From Pomphorhynchus laevis (Eukaryota; Acanthocephala; Palaeacanthocephala; Echinorhynchida; Pomphorhynchidae): a DNA stretch of 64,000 nt. Below, in pieces: positions 23,770 to 34,623 of the stretch (the stretch's first letter is position 1; each line of letters begins with the position of its first letter). The notes under the pieces are model-generated. The model had not been told where the DNA came from, did not search any database, and saw nothing but the letters and a program-made list of their open reading frames with translations. A program made the translations under genes and the position numbers. The stretch covers positions 1 to 64,000 of the forward strand of contig WNNJ02000260.1 in NCBI GenBank assembly GCA_012934845.2, written 5' to 3'.

Positions 23770-24370
23770 TGAAAAATAATAATATTTCGATAGCTCCTGC
23801 TATTATCATCAGGATTACATAAAAATTTTAAAAAATTTCGTATTTTAACATTTATACAAAAGTACAAGCATTGATGTGCCCCGCACTTATAGTTAAAAAG
23901 AGAAAGAAAATACCGAAAAACAAAACATGCATATACCAAAATATTGAACACATTTTAAAACAAAGAAAAAAGTAAAAACAAAACCATAAAACAAAATAAA
24001 AGCCAAAATCACAAAACAAATGATAAAAACATACGAATTGAATAATTAAAATAATGTAATAATAGATTAATTATAATTTAATCTAAACCAAAACAAAATC
24101 TTAGAATAAACGAGAAAACAAACAAATTGAAAAACCAAATTATGTAATATTAGAATAATCAATGTAATATTAATGCAATTTTAATGTAATAAATGTAATA
24201 ATGCAATTAATGTAATATTAATGTAATATTTGAATAATTAATTATAATTTAATTTAAGGTTTAAATCGGATCTATTATTAAGTATTAAATTAGGTTATTT
24301 TTTTAATAAAATACGCTTCTTGAATAATGCGAGATAACAAGTTACTTTCAAATGATAAAATATATTTATC
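23770..24370 (-). repeat. PLE 3' end repeat, copy A
   Basis: About 600 bp duplicated at 24480-25010. On the minus strand it starts with an endonuclease end (LSRIIQEAYFIKK), has an A/T-rich UTR and then a hammerhead-like motif at 23784-23812: CTGATGATA, hairpin ATAGC-AGGA-GCTAT, CGAAATATT. Confidence 0.6.
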
Positions 24371-24479
24371 ATTTGAAAGCATAATAAAATTTGATAATAA
24401 ATATTAAACCCATAATCTTTTTCCATTTCAAATATATAGTTATTACAGGAACAAAGAAGCAGAAATTATCCTTTATTTG

Positions 24480-25010
24480 AAAAATTCTATATTTCGATAG
24501 CTCCTGCCATTATCATCAGGATTACAATAAAATGTTTCAAAATTTTTTCCTGTGTTTTCAACATTTATACCAAAATACAAGCATTGATGTGCTCCGCATT
24601 TCTACTTAAGAGAAAAAGAAAATACCGAGAAACAAAACAATCATACACTAAACTTTTACACACATTTTAAACGACAAAAAGAAAGAAAAAAGACAGAATC
24701 ATAAAACAAAATAAAATTAAAATCATAACATAAGTGACAAAAAACACGAATTTAATAATAAAAATAACGTAAAAGTAGAGTAATAAATTATAATTTAATC
24801 TAAACCAAAACAAAATAACAATACAATTCGAAAAAAACGAATTGATAAAATTAAAATAATGTAATATTAAAATAATTAATTATTATTTAATTTAAGGTTT
24901 TAAATCGGATATATTATTAAGCATTAAATTGTGTTCTTTTTTAAATAAAATACGCTTCTTGAATAATGCGAGATAACAAGTTACTTTCAAATGATAAAAT
25001 ATATGCATTT
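24480..25010 (-). repeat. PLE 3' end repeat, copy B
   Basis: Direct repeat of 23770-24370. The motif at 24492-24520 (minus) reads CTGATGATAATGGCAGGAGC then TATCGAAATATAG; relative to copy A one stem pair has become G-U, so pairing is kept. 24371-24480 between the copies is A/T-rich. Confidence 0.6.
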
Positions 25011-25071
25011 TTAAAATCAATGGAATGATTCAAACTAACAAAATGCTAAGCAACAGCACTATAATTTTTAA

Positions 25072-25578
25072 GTGCAATCCAGATTTCAACAAAGATGCCA
25101 TTGTTTAAAAAATACCTTGTATCTAGAATTAAAATGCACTGACGGAGATTGTCCGGTATACTCCTTAGTAAAAGTACCTCGACAAATATCTAGGGAATTC
25201 TTTTTAAAAGATTTCTTTTGTGGGTACTGTAGTGCAAAGAATTTAGTTGATATCAATGAATTTCTAAAATCCACTGTAGTTGACATAGATCGTATGAACA
25301 ATGAACTTAAATCTTTTACCCTTTCTCTTCAGCAGTGTGGAAATTTAGAGACAAGTAATGAAAGTGCACATTTTAAAAGTCAACCATCCACCGATAGTTA
25401 TGCTTCGGTTGCTAAGAATGCGATTTCTCGTACACTCCTTGCTACTTCAAGTATATCACATAGTTCGCCTCTTGAATTCGTTCGCGCTTGTGAACGTGAA
25501 ACTGAGCGTGTCTTGAATGTCATCATAAGAGGATTACCAACATCAGAAAATGACATGAGGGAAGTCATTGACTTATAA
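25072..25578 (+). mobile_element. CR1-type LINE ORF1 fragment
   Basis: The frame of 168 codons contains LELKCTDGDCPVYSLVKVPR and FFCGYC, the same Cys-rich N-terminal module as ORF1 at 58619 (QCSSEDCSVW...FYCGYC), then a Ser-rich spacer and VLNVIIRGLPTSENDMRE, the start of the RRM-like part (NILIWGLDESS at 59411). It is cut where the minus-strand PLE tail begins at 25580. The sequence is diverged from the intact copy, so it is a different subfamily. Confidence 0.65.
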
Positions 25579-25579
25579 A

Positions 25580-27690
25580 TAACATACGTTGTATCAGAAT
25601 AAGAATTAGAGGTTATCAGGAGGAACTGTTATGTTATCAGGTTTCGCCCCCTAACTTCTCTACCCAACATAGCAGCGGGGCCAAATACATGCTAATGATG
25701 TATTTCCTCTAATGAAATTTGATTATATAGTATCTTATTCCAATACAAAGTATATAATTTATTATCCATCCATAAAAATTTTCCGCTAATGATTTTAAAT
25801 TTATTTTTAATATTATTGTGTTGATTTATATATTTTACTATTTTCTGTTTGATGGTATTTTTATAGTAACCTAGTTTAAAATATGTATCAGAAAAGCCAA
25901 TATCATTACAAATTGTTGCAATTCTTAAAATTTCATTATTTAATGTATTATATTTTATATTATATGGTATGCATGAATGCTCATGCAAAAATATGTTTCT
26001 TGTAAATTTAAATATGTCATCTTTACGATATAAATTAATAGTAGTTTTAGTTAATGTTAATTTAATGTTCATATCTAGATATACACCTTCTTTATCATTA
26101 ATATTGGTTTTGTTAAGAATAAGGCTTTCTGGATAAATTTGTTCACTAATTGAATAAAAATTATTAGAATTAAATACACATGTATCATCAATATATCAAA
26201 ACATTTCATATATTTATATTGTTTAGATTTAGTTTTTACACAGTTATGAACAAATTTATATTCTATAAAGCTTAAAAATAAGTCAGCAATAATTGAGCTA
26301 ATATTACTACCCATTGAAACACCTTTTATTTGTCTAAATATAGATGTCCCTACATTTAAATAATTTTGATTTATTAAAATATTCAAAGATTCTAATAATT
26401 CAATTTTATCTATATATTTCTTTTTACTTGATGGTTTAATTTTTGTTAGATATGCGTTATAGTTATTATAACATATATATGTATATCTTTTTCCGAATAT
26501 AAGATTAATTAATTTTTCTAATGCATCTTTAATATCTGCTAAATCTAGATTTGTATAAAGCGTACTAAAATCGTATGTATTTATATTTTGAAAATTTATT
26601 CCTTTTGTGTGTTCTAAAAATTCTTTTGTAGAATTAATACTGAAATAGTGTTTTATACCAGTATTAATTTCGATTACCTTGCAATATTTTTTGAAGTGTG
26701 CTTTAATTACTTTAAGTATTTTATTCATATAAACAGAAAGTGGTTTTAATGTACATTTAAACGCACTACATATGAACCTAGGTTTTATTGGAATTTTTAT
26801 GTAATTTTGGATTCCAATATAATATAGGTATAGTTTTATTATCTGATTCAACCTTTATACCCTTCTTATCCATTATAGAACAATGACTTGTAATAATTGT
26901 TTCTAAACTTAAATCACTACATTCATATGTTGTGTTTATATTTAAATCATTTTAATTAACTTCTTTTATCAGTATATCATAATAAAGCTTTTTGCATATG
27001 AAGACAAAGTTATTACTAGCTTTATCAATTGTTGTTATTATATAGTTATGCTTTAATTTAGTAAGTTATGTATACATATCTTTATTAATTTTATCTTTCC
27101 TTTTATAATTGTTTGTTATTTTCATTTTATTTTCAATTTTATCAAATATATAATCTTTCCAAATGTTTATCTTAGATATATTCGAGCTTTCACTATTAAT
27201 CAGCTTACTAAAGTAATCATTTAAGTTATTATATAACGAATTGTAAATTTTATTTTTGTCGTTGTTATTATTTAATCTATATTTATACCCTTTTGATAGC
27301 AGCTTTCTTAATTCACAATTTTCAATTAATTCTAGATTATGGATACATATATGTTCATTTATTTTATCAAAACTAAATACTTTTGCAATCGCATTCAGTT
27401 TCTTTGATGTTTCTAATATTATCGTTACATATTGATTTTAATTCTTTATTATAATTACAAATTTTTCTTCCTAATGGTGGTAAGGAGTTTATACCTTATT
27501 TTAGGAATATATTTACTTAAATCTGATCCTATTATTTCTTTACTTTTAGAATTATTTAAAAAACCGGCTATATTTATGTTATCTATACATTTATTAATGA
27601 ATTTTATGGTCAGTGTATATTTTTTATTGTTATTATTAACATTTATTGTCCGATTATAGTATTATATATTACAACAACTGTCTATTATAC
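25580..27690 (-). mobile_element. Naiad-like PLE, best minus-strand copy
   Basis: On the minus strand: linker CNYNKELKSICND and FDKINEHICIHNLELIENCE (27400-27280), LYYDILIKEVN (26970), YWNPKL region, KPRFICSAFKCTLKPLSVYM (26780-26720), TYDFSTLYTNLDLADI (26590-26540), FRQIKGVSMGSNISSIIADL (26330-26270, GVxMGS box), [12 protein letters not shown], then [18 protein letters not shown] and the frame end LYNQISLEEIHH followed by the structured tail 25590-25740. The GIY-YIG part is absent (5' truncation at about 27690). A small number of frame breaks. Together with 14730-15020 and 16778-18240 it gives nearly the whole domain order EN-linker-RT-tail. Confidence 0.85.
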
Positions 27691-27711
27691 AACTCAATTA
27701 ATATTGCGAAA

Positions 27712-27930
27712 AGCAATTTTTGTTGCATAGCAACAAAAATTGCTTTTCAAACAAAAATTGCTTTTCGCGCTCTTAATTTACAAGTATTATTCATAGTCAG
27801 TTGAACAGTTTCAATAATTTTCTTTTTGGTAAGTAAAATTATGGCTCTGCCAAATGTAGTATTATTTCAATTCGATTATATTGATTATAAACTATTTTTA
27901 TGTTTTTATTTCTTTCACGTTTGTAGTAAA
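27712..27930 (+). repeat. Direct repeat flanking LINE A fragment, left copy
   Basis: About 210 bp (from the palindromic TTGTTGCATAGCAACAA through GCGCTCTTAATTTACAAG to TTTGTAGTAAA) repeated nearly exactly at 28645-28855. The LINE A fragment 27931-28470 starts directly after it. Confidence 0.75.
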
Positions 27931-28470
27931 AGGCCAGCTACGTATATCCAATCTTGTTCTCAACTCATCTAAATCGCATGTGATCGTCTTTCATGGAGCC
28001 CCTACCACTCAAAAGAAACTTAGGAGATTAGCACTCTCTGCAATTTCCTTCATTTTGTAGCCTCAACCACTACCCATCTTCACGAGTCGAGTAAAATACC
28101 TGGGGTTTACGATTACGTAGAACTGAACAGCGAAAGCTGACCAGGATATACTCAAACATATCCTGAAGAAAGCTATGTTGGCATGAATCGGGCTCAGCAT
28201 CAGTCATTGCATAGGAAAACCCAAGTGCGCCTCTGTGGTACTTGGATTATCACAGGATTAATCATCTTTGTAAGAGTACGTCCCTCAGAGCAAAGACAAA
28301 GGTATCACAAGCTGCTCATCTCCCGATTACCGAGCATAGTCAGCCTCAATTGGATTCTTCGGAGGGGAAGTGAGAGACCCCGAGTGGTTTAGTCGGAGAT
28401 CGATGTGCTCCATTGGCTGGAGGGCTCTAATACCTGTGCACCTGATGCTGTGGCACAATAAAAACTCCAT
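27931..28470 (+). mobile_element. LINE family A, 5'-truncated 3' end
   Basis: Translates in pieces to the end of the family [43 protein letters not shown] and QVRLCGTWIITGLI, as at 49500-49800 (minus). The 3' UTR ends near GGCACAATAAAAACTCC. Stops interrupt the frame. Confidence 0.75.
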
Positions 28471-28644
28471 TAACGACTGAACTGGCTTTGTTTTCTATGT
28501 ATTCTTTCTCTTCATGTGTTTCGTTTTAAAACATTTTAGTAGTTACACAGTTGTTAAGAAAATCCTTATTATTAATACTTCAAATCTCCGTTAACCAATA
28601 ATTTGTTGCCTAATCAATACTTTGAAATTGTCAATTCAAGTAGA

Positions 28645-28855
28645 ATTGACAATTTTTGTTGCATAGCAACAAAAATTGCTATTCGCGCTCTTAATTTACA
28701 AGTATTATTCATAGTCAGTTGAACAGTTTCAATAATTTTCTTTTTGGTAAGTAAAATTATGGCTCTGCCAAATGTAGTATTATTTCAATTCGATTATATT
28801 GATTATAAAATATTATATTTTTATTTCTTTCACATTTGTAGTAAATGTTTAATTC
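28645..28855 (+). repeat. Direct repeat flanking LINE A fragment, right copy
   Basis: Right copy of the 210-bp repeat. Both copies include a donor-like GGTAAGT and an acceptor-like TTTGTAG. 28471-28644 between LINE and repeat is unassigned AT-rich sequence. Confidence 0.75.
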
Positions 28856-29853
28856 CTGTTAAATTTTGATATTTACAATAGCTGATTAGATTTTTAAATA
28901 ATGAAAGTTTAGACTACATTAAATTTGTTAAGTGTTAATAATAAATATAGCAGTTTGATCTAAACTTTTGTGTAAATTACTAATCGCACAATAATTTGAT
29001 GTTTCATGAATTCGATGTTTTTCTCAAAATAACATCACATACTACTTTTTTATGTCAAAGCTTTAATATTGTGTCATTTGTGGTATATATTATGTCATTT
29101 ATCTTAAATCCTTTTATTAAAGGCATTTCGGATCCAGATTTGCCAATGATTTTTTAGTTGGTGCAATAATGAGTCATTAATATCCTTATTTATTTTGCGT
29201 TTGTAATATTATTTTGCACTTTTAAATGTTATATTATTTTGCACTTTTTAAATCGAATAAGTATTTTTGAATCACCTTTTTCCTTTTAAAGATCATATAG
29301 TTGTTGTACGATAATTTGTCTAAACCTTAAAAATATGAGCGTTTACTAGAAAGTGACTTCTTTAAATTTTCATTTATTTACTGTTATTTCTGTAACATTT
29401 TCAATGTATTGTTATAAAGTTGTTTTGATATACAATCACTATTTTCTTTAAAACTGACATAAATTTAAAATTAATTATTATTTATTTGTTCATTATGTAA
29501 TAAATATTAAAGCCTTTTAACAGTTATTTTCTCGTATTTTTGTATTTTAAATATATAACCGATATATCTTATATCGGTTCTCGACTTTCGATTTAATTTA
29601 ATTAAAGCATAGTTTTTAACTTTGTATTTTAAAATAGATTTTTATTGTAAATATATATTTATACTAAATTATTTGTTTATTTTGCTATGTATATTACTTT
29701 GTAGAGTCACATTATTATTGCATGCGCAAATATTATCTTCTTTAAAGTTTTCTCTGTTGGTTTTATTTTATAGTTTATTTTTGAATTACATTGAACATCT
29801 ATTTGATTAATTTAATATAATAATCACAGCTTTTTGTTTTTACTTAGCAACCG
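28856..29853. other. AT-rich, no gene seen
   Basis: No long frame, repeat or element recognised; T-rich plus strand with short AT repeats around 29545-29600. Confidence 0.5.
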
Positions 29854-29938
29854 ACAAATTGGCAAGATCCATCTTATTTCCTCGCATATCAAGCAATGCT
29901 TGCCCAACAACAGTCTGCAGAAAATTATTATTACAGGT
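29854..29938 (+). CDS. Candidate coding exon (QPTNWQDPSYFLAY...)
   Basis: A tttttacttag acceptor, 85 bases open in one frame (QPTNWQDPSYFLAYQAM, then LAQQQSAENYYY), and a gtatag donor. The Tyr/Gln-rich composition, with Trp and repeated Tyr, resembles the low-complexity N-terminal region of Sec16, and Sec16 exon copies lie 3 kb downstream on the same strand. It may therefore be an N-terminal exon of a duplicated Sec16, but the link is inferred; it could belong to another gene. Confidence 0.4.
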
Positions 29939-32449
29939 ATAGCTTTATAATTATAATTTTAGCCAAAATGTGTAATCAATGTAGACATGTAACTGTATTA
30001 TATGCTTTAAGACTTGATTAGTGGTAATAAATAAGTTTAATTGGTGAAATCATTGATAATGTAGTTAACATTATATATATTAGATATTAGTAAATATAAA
30101 CAGTTAATAATTAATATAATATATTAAGTATTAAAAAATGTATAACATATTTTAAATGACCTCGATGCTGACTAATTCACTATTTGACGGTTTATCGTAG
30201 TTTACAATGTGAATTCTGTCGCTTCTCAGTCTAAGTGCTGATTTGAGGTTGTATGCAAATATCCCGGCTATTGCACAGCTCATTAAGTGATCATTTATTG
30301 ATGATCGTTCATTTATTGATGATCATCTATTGATGATCAATAATTTGAGCAGATCATCATTTATTGATGATCTGCTCTCGCATGCTGGTAGTTTTGTTTT
30401 CACTATTAAAATTGATCATACTATTGGGAGGTGGAGGAAGATCGTCGATATACACTGAGTCATTTTTTTAACGATCGTTTTGACTTATCGGTGTTAGTTA
30501 AGCTGTTCTGGGTGAACAGAACAGCTTAATCGTTGATAGGCAATTTACTTGATTCAAGGTATAGAAGTGATATGTTGTTTATTTGTCATTCAAATATTTG
30601 GATTGAAGTTTGTTTGGTTAATAACTTACGCAATGTTAAATATGCGACGAATTTATAATTTTTATAAATTAGAATTTATTTTTTATTTTTTAAAAAATAT
30701 ATTTTTCAGTTTCTTTTGTGACACCCATGTTTAATGCTTTGTGTAAGGCGCATGTTATTAAAAGCCGTTCTCTATAACATACACCCTTTAAAATATTTAA
30801 CAGAAACTAAACATATATAAAAGATCGTATTTATTTGAAGATGTAACCAAAGTAGATTTACGAATGTGGGAAGGTAAAGGTTTTAGGGTAAAAGTGAAAT
30901 ATCAATGACTAAAGTTTGATGAACATTTTAGGACACAGAAGAATTGTCTCTTGTAGATAATTTTAGCATGTATTTGGATCTACTGCTATGATTTGTTTAG
31001 GAGCAAGGTCCGACACATGATAATATTGCGGGTTCTAATGACGACCTTTTATGTTTTTTCTAATTCAATCAACCTTCAATCTTTATTCTAATACATGGTA
31101 TACGATGTATTAATCTGGTTCATTAAAATACTGAATTAAAATACATTCATGTAAGATTGAAATATTTTCATTTTTAAATTTATTTATTGTATATAATATA
31201 TATAGTCTCAGAGTTTTATATCAGATATCATAATTTGCAAGTAATGTTTAGGCGGAAAGTAGCTGCAGTATAATCGGCCTTTCACAAGAGACCATTTTTT
31301 ATCACCACATTTTGTAAGAGAATAATTTCATCTGCTTCATCAACTATAATTAAATGGATTTGTTTTACATTGTCGTTAATCGTTTATATAAATGTTCTGA
31401 GGTAGTAAGAGAAGTTTTTTTTAATTGAAATGATGGCAGATAAGTTTGTAAACTTATGTATTTGCTTTACTGTATACGCCCGACGATTATACCCAATACC
31501 TCATCAGCTTGAAATGGTCGAACATTTATCAACCTCTCAAAAATATCAGGAACAAGTAAGGTAGACTTCTAGCCTTCATATATCAATTTATCTAAATACG
31601 ATCAGCACAGCGACTTTCACTATAGTTTCTCCAAGCAATGCTTGTTCTCTTTTATTATGTGACAAAGGCGACTAACACATTCGTGTTTTCGTTTTATTTA
31701 ATTATGCTATTCCATAAACCTAGGGTTTTACTACTTTGGCAATATAACCCTTTGGAAATTCTTTCAGCAATCAGCATGTACATTGCATGTACAGTAAAGC
31801 GCTTTCAATTGCTTAACACTAACTATTTAATCCGTTGAAGTTCAGTATTATTTGTATTTATATCAAATTTATCAGACAAGCAAAAATATGTTTTTACAAC
31901 TCTTAAGTACAACTTAAAGCTGTAATTGTTTTGATACATAATATTTAGTATGGATGCGTCAAACAGCGGAAGACAGTCAGCAGCATTTGGCCGATCACGT
32001 CGAAATACGTCGCAATAAAAAGTATCTTTTAAATTTTTAAACTGCATCGACAAACACACATTAACTTTTATATCTAGCTCACTACTGCTACATCGTCTGC
32101 AAAAAAACAACACTATTTGTTATGAAAATAGTGTCTTGTTTTTCTGATGATAAAATCTTAAAGTTAGTCTAGCACCGACACTACGCTAGCGTTATCGTGA
32201 AGTGATCGATTATCCACTGGATCAACTATTTATACTAGTTTATATTTAATACTCGTTTATATTTATACTTGATCATCTATAGAATTATTATTTTATTTAT
32301 ATTTTATGTACAAAATATGGCGAGTATTAAGTATTTTGTGCATAAAAACGGTGAACCTTAGACTATTATGTTTTCGAAATATTGTGAACAAGTTATGAAC
32401 AGTATTATATCGTTCATATGAATTAACAAAAATTTAACATCTTAGATTA
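29939..32449. other. Mostly unassigned; hairpins, PLE tail, one exon candidate
   Basis: Contains two perfect hairpins (30347-30377 and 30498-30529), a decayed Naiad-like PLE tail at about 30930-31110 (AGCATGTATTTGGA...CTGCTATGATT) and a possible exon ending at 31555 before GTAAGG: ARRLYPIPHQLEMVEHLSTS then QKYQEQ. The start of that exon is unclear. The remainder shows no gene. Confidence 0.4.
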
Positions 32450-33807
32450 AGTGATATTTGATAATATCATAGTCAAATAATGGCTCAAATCTTACCAGAA
32501 AATATACACGGAAGAAAGCGCAGTTACACATGCAGTGATATTATTTTAAAAGGCTTCTAGAAAACTTAAACCGGTATTGTGTGTATTAAACTATTTAATA
32601 ACAGTCTCGACACGTATACGTAGAAAATAGAACATTAATTTTGATTACCTGAGACAAATAATGTACTAGAACACCTCAGATGAATCGAGGTTATAATTTT
32701 GTATCGATTTTCAACAACTTGCAAAATAAAAAAGAGTAAGTCAAGGAACAATTGGTTAAAATAAAGTCAGAAAATGATAGTATCAATTGCTTGCAACTTA
32801 CTTTCCCATTACTCTCATTTATAAAAGTTCATTTATATATTGCGAATAAATAAGATATCAGCTTAATTCGTAACTTGATCATTTAGTCAGATCTAATAAT
32901 ATTGTCGGATATCATTGCTGCCGGCTTCTACTACTCAACTCTTTTCACCCGTTGGGTAAAGAAAAAGACCGAATGACGCTGTTGGGACAAGCCGGCTTAA
33001 TTGACAGCGCCAGTTTTGAGTACATTAATTTATTTTGCCACATCACTACATTTTATTATTTTAAGTAATATTGAAAAACTGATAGAAAGTGAAGACATCT
33101 TAGATTCCTTTCAATTAACCGAGATCTATGAGTTTTCTCAAAACTGTACCTTACCAACTCTAATGGTTGTTTTTAAAATCTTCAATTAATTATTCATATA
33201 ACATTTTAAATTCAGCCGTTTAAAATAACATTTGCCAGCATACTATATAAATATGGACTCTACAAAAAGAGCTGGGAATACTGCCAATATATAGGAAAAC
33301 ATTTACTTAGACATTGGAATTCTGAATGTGTATTTGATGTATGTCGTCAAGCAATTGACAAACTGATTGAGGTGATTGACATCTTACTACTTATATTTCT
33401 TTAGATAATCATTATACTTTATTCACGTTTTCAGCTTTATGTGTTGAATTTCTTGAAAGTTTCGATTACTGTTATAAGATTTGATAAAACGGGAATTGCA
33501 ATTATTTACAATATCCTCTAATTATTGATCGATAGATAATTTATAAGATCCAGTCCATATAAAGAAAATTGATATGTCAGGACATTTTTTAGCATGAATT
33601 TGGCACTGCTGTTATGTTAGATCTAGTTATAGGGGAGAAACCTGACGGCTTATAAGTTCCTCCTGATGACTTCTAATTTTAATTGTGATGCATCGTATAA
33701 CAGTCAATTTTAATAAAAATTGACTTTTATTTAAAATTTAAATTTTGTATAAAAAATTGATATAAATCATATAATATCATATAGCAATTATTTATAATTA
33801 TTTATTA
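32450..33807 (+). repeat. Left arm of 1.3-kb inverted repeat
   Basis: Pairs with 34624-35915 in opposite orientation. Most of the arm is nearly identical to its partner; the outer 250 bases contain indels. It holds three Sec16 exons with introns and a diverged PLE tail (33560-33720). The spacer is about 816 bp. Confidence 0.85.
32887..33371 (+). pseudogene. Partial Sec16 paralogue, copy 2 (three exons)
   Basis: Exons 32887-33019, 33066-33165 and 33216-33371 have exactly the same lengths and phases as 3381-3513, 3560-3659 and 3710-3865 of Sec16. Frames stay open: [56 protein letters not shown]. By eye about 33/133, 17/100 and 24/156 bases differ from the main gene, mostly at third positions, while the introns differ at only 4/46 and 1/50. 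The acceptor of the first intron is AAG. The preceding ACE1 exons (370-624) are not seen upstream, so this is a partial duplicate; whether it is transcribed as part of a second gene is open. Confidence 0.75.
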
Positions 33808-34239
33808 GTTATCTTTATTTTTATTTATGTAGTATAAAATACGTAGACGCAGATTTCTGATCTGATTCGTAGAAAATAAAAATATTAAAATGCAAGATAT
33901 TGATATTGAACATTTAAACTATAAAATATTTTAAATTAAAACTAAAAAAATCCGCTTTCGTTCTAAATACAAAATACTGATATTTAGTAATTTGAATTAC
34001 AATAACATTACTATAAAACAAGGATTTTTTTAAATAGAAAAACAAAATTCTAAAAATACAAGTCATCATTAGTAACTACATATTGTTGCTCTTCAAACAA
34101 GGATTTGTTTTATTTTTTAATTTATTTATATCAAAATCATCAGCAGACACTTTTTAATTTTATGCTTACATGCGTGTGGAAGATTATCAAAATAGCGACC
34201 TTTACTCTACGCACTCGTCATATTTCACGCTGCTGACAT

Positions 34240-34515
34240 TTATAACATTATATGAAAACGACCTATCACGGGGACTCAAAAAAACTATCTGTATCGCTTA
34301 CTAATCTAATCCAATGCGTGGAAACAAGTCGAACTGGCAGCTAAAACTTCCAATAACTGGCCATATCACATAAATGTGTAATAAGCACCGACGTCACATG
34401 GTAATATTACATATTATATTTCATTCGTAGTCGCTGGTATAAACAATAGTATTTTTTGTTTGCTTGAAAAGGACACTGTGTGTTGAAAGCTTGCAATAAT
34501 AATAAAAAAACTTTT
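34240..34515 (+). mobile_element. Canonical PLE 3' end in inverted-repeat spacer
   Basis: Matches the endonuclease end and 3' UTR of the minus-strand PLE at 21240-20990 (YENDL..., TCIAY..SN, CACCGACGTCACA, GTAGTCGCTGGTATAA, GGACACTGTGT). 33808-34239 and 34516-34623 of the spacer are AT-rich without recognisable content. Confidence 0.7.
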
Positions 34516-34623
34516 TTCGTATCATGTATATAAAACCATCATTAAGTAATATGAAAAAAGACTTGAATTCAAGTCTATAATTAAGTAAATTTATCAAATT
34601 TAAAAGAGTGATAAGGTACTTTT

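Noticed and set aside
31823-32113. Minus-strand 96-codon frame (MLFFCRRCSSSELD...)
   Set aside because: No domain, no splice context and no repeat family; it is kept as unassigned and not called a gene.
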